Source: Bacillota bacterium (GTDB lineage Bacteria; Bacillota; Clostridia; Christensenellales; CAG-138). Taken from it: a stretch of 5,864 nucleotides of DNA. Location: assembly GCA_023435855.1 (NCBI GenBank), contig JAEZLG010000085.1, forward strand, positions 1-5,864, given 5' to 3'. A program made the position numbers and the translations under genes. Below, piece by piece: positions 5,558-5,864 of this stretch (its first letter is position 1; each line of letters begins with the position of its first letter). The notes under the pieces are model-generated. The model was not told where the DNA came from, did not search any database, and saw only the letters and a list, made by a program, of their open reading frames with translations.

Positions 5558-5864
5558 ATGAATGCTTACAGACGCCGTAAAAACACGGTTTTTTCCGATA
5601 TGAAAACGTTCCTTCTCATCGCGAGCGCTATTAGCCTTGCGGTTTTGATGGTGCGCGGCTGCCTTTACGCAAAAGAAGGCATACCTAAGGATGAAAATAC
5701 ACCCTTAGCAGGGGAGCCTCTTTATGTGTATGATGTAAAACTAAAAAAAACCGTGCAAACAAGCCTCGAAGAGTATCTCGTGCGCGTGGTAGCGGGAGAG
5801 ATGCCCGCTGTATTTTCTGAGGAAGCGCTTAAAGCGCAGGCTGTTGCGGCCAGAACATATACAG
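5558..5864 (+). CDS. spoIID: Stage II sporulation protein D (SpoIID), N-terminal part
   Basis: The gene runs off the right edge after 102 codons. The product begins with a basic stretch (MNAYRRRKN), then one hydrophobic signal-anchor segment (about 17-33), then the start of the SpoIID domain, with LEEYLVRVVAGEMPA and EEALKAQAVAARTYT, both hallmarks of the family. SpoIID is a mother-cell membrane-anchored lytic transglycosylase that degrades peptidoglycan during engulfment, in a complex with SpoIIM and SpoIIP. Glu81 in AGEMPA probably corresponds to the catalytic Glu reported for B. subtilis SpoIID. The start is uncertain: ATG 5558 has only AAGG at 5553-5556, too close to act as a normal ribosome site, while an in-frame ATG at 5600 gives MKTFLLIAS, a typical SpoIID beginning, but has no ribosome site at all. 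A sigma-E-like promoter just upstream agrees with mother-cell expression. Confidence 0.93.
   Translation, partial: MNAYRRRKNTVFSDMKTFLLIASAISLAVLMVRGCLYAKEGIPKDENTPLAGEPLYVYDVKLKKTVQTSLEEYLVRVVAGEMPAVFSEEALKAQAVAARTYT

Noticed and set aside
5575..5594. CCGT...ACGG followed by six T inside the start of spoIID, looking like a small terminator.
   Set aside because: The stem is only 4 bp with a 6-nt loop, too weak to terminate; it is part of the coding sequence if ATG 5558 is used.

Overview
The window reads as a chromosomal segment of a spore-forming, Gram-positive Clostridia-type bacterium of moderate GC. The main reasons are a partial SpoIID at the right edge with a sigma-E-like promoter, an LytM/M23 peptidase tail of the SpoIIQ type at the left edge, a firmicute-style nfeD-floA operon, and strong AAAGGAG-type ribosome binding sites. 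The exact taxon cannot be fixed from the sequence. No mobile element, CRISPR array, tRNA or rRNA gene was seen.

Layout, left to right. Positions 1-200 hold the 3' end of an M23 peptidase gene (+), followed by a 56-nt hairpin (218-273) that may be its terminator. Positions 338-1714 encode a multi-pass PIG-V-like GT-C glycosyltransferase (+), apparently transcribed from an extended -10 promoter lying so close that the mRNA would be leaderless. It is followed 14 nt later by a cysteine hydrolase of the isochorismatase/nicotinamidase family (1729-2250, +, TTG start). A short perfect hairpin with A and T tracts on its two sides (2262-2289) separates these genes from the convergent minus-strand genes and probably terminates both.

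On the minus strand, read right to left, are four genes. The first (5432-4461) encodes a protein with an ECF sigma region-2-like N-terminus, a long charged linker and a C-terminal membrane anchor. Then come nfeD (4392-3892, TTG start), floA (3835-2852), and a small membrane-anchored protein of unknown function (2833-2303). The last three form a compact operon with its own extended -10 promoter. FloA is the bacterial flotillin scaffold and NfeD its usual partner; the third protein is probably another component of that membrane assembly. Read-through from the sigma-like gene is possible because no terminator separates it from nfeD.

The sigma-like gene and spoIID (5558 to the end, +) are divergent. 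Their promoters lie back to back in 5481-5550, a vegetative-type promoter leftward and a sigma-E-like promoter rightward. The most unusual item is the sigma region-2-like protein that lacks region 4 and carries a transmembrane anchor.
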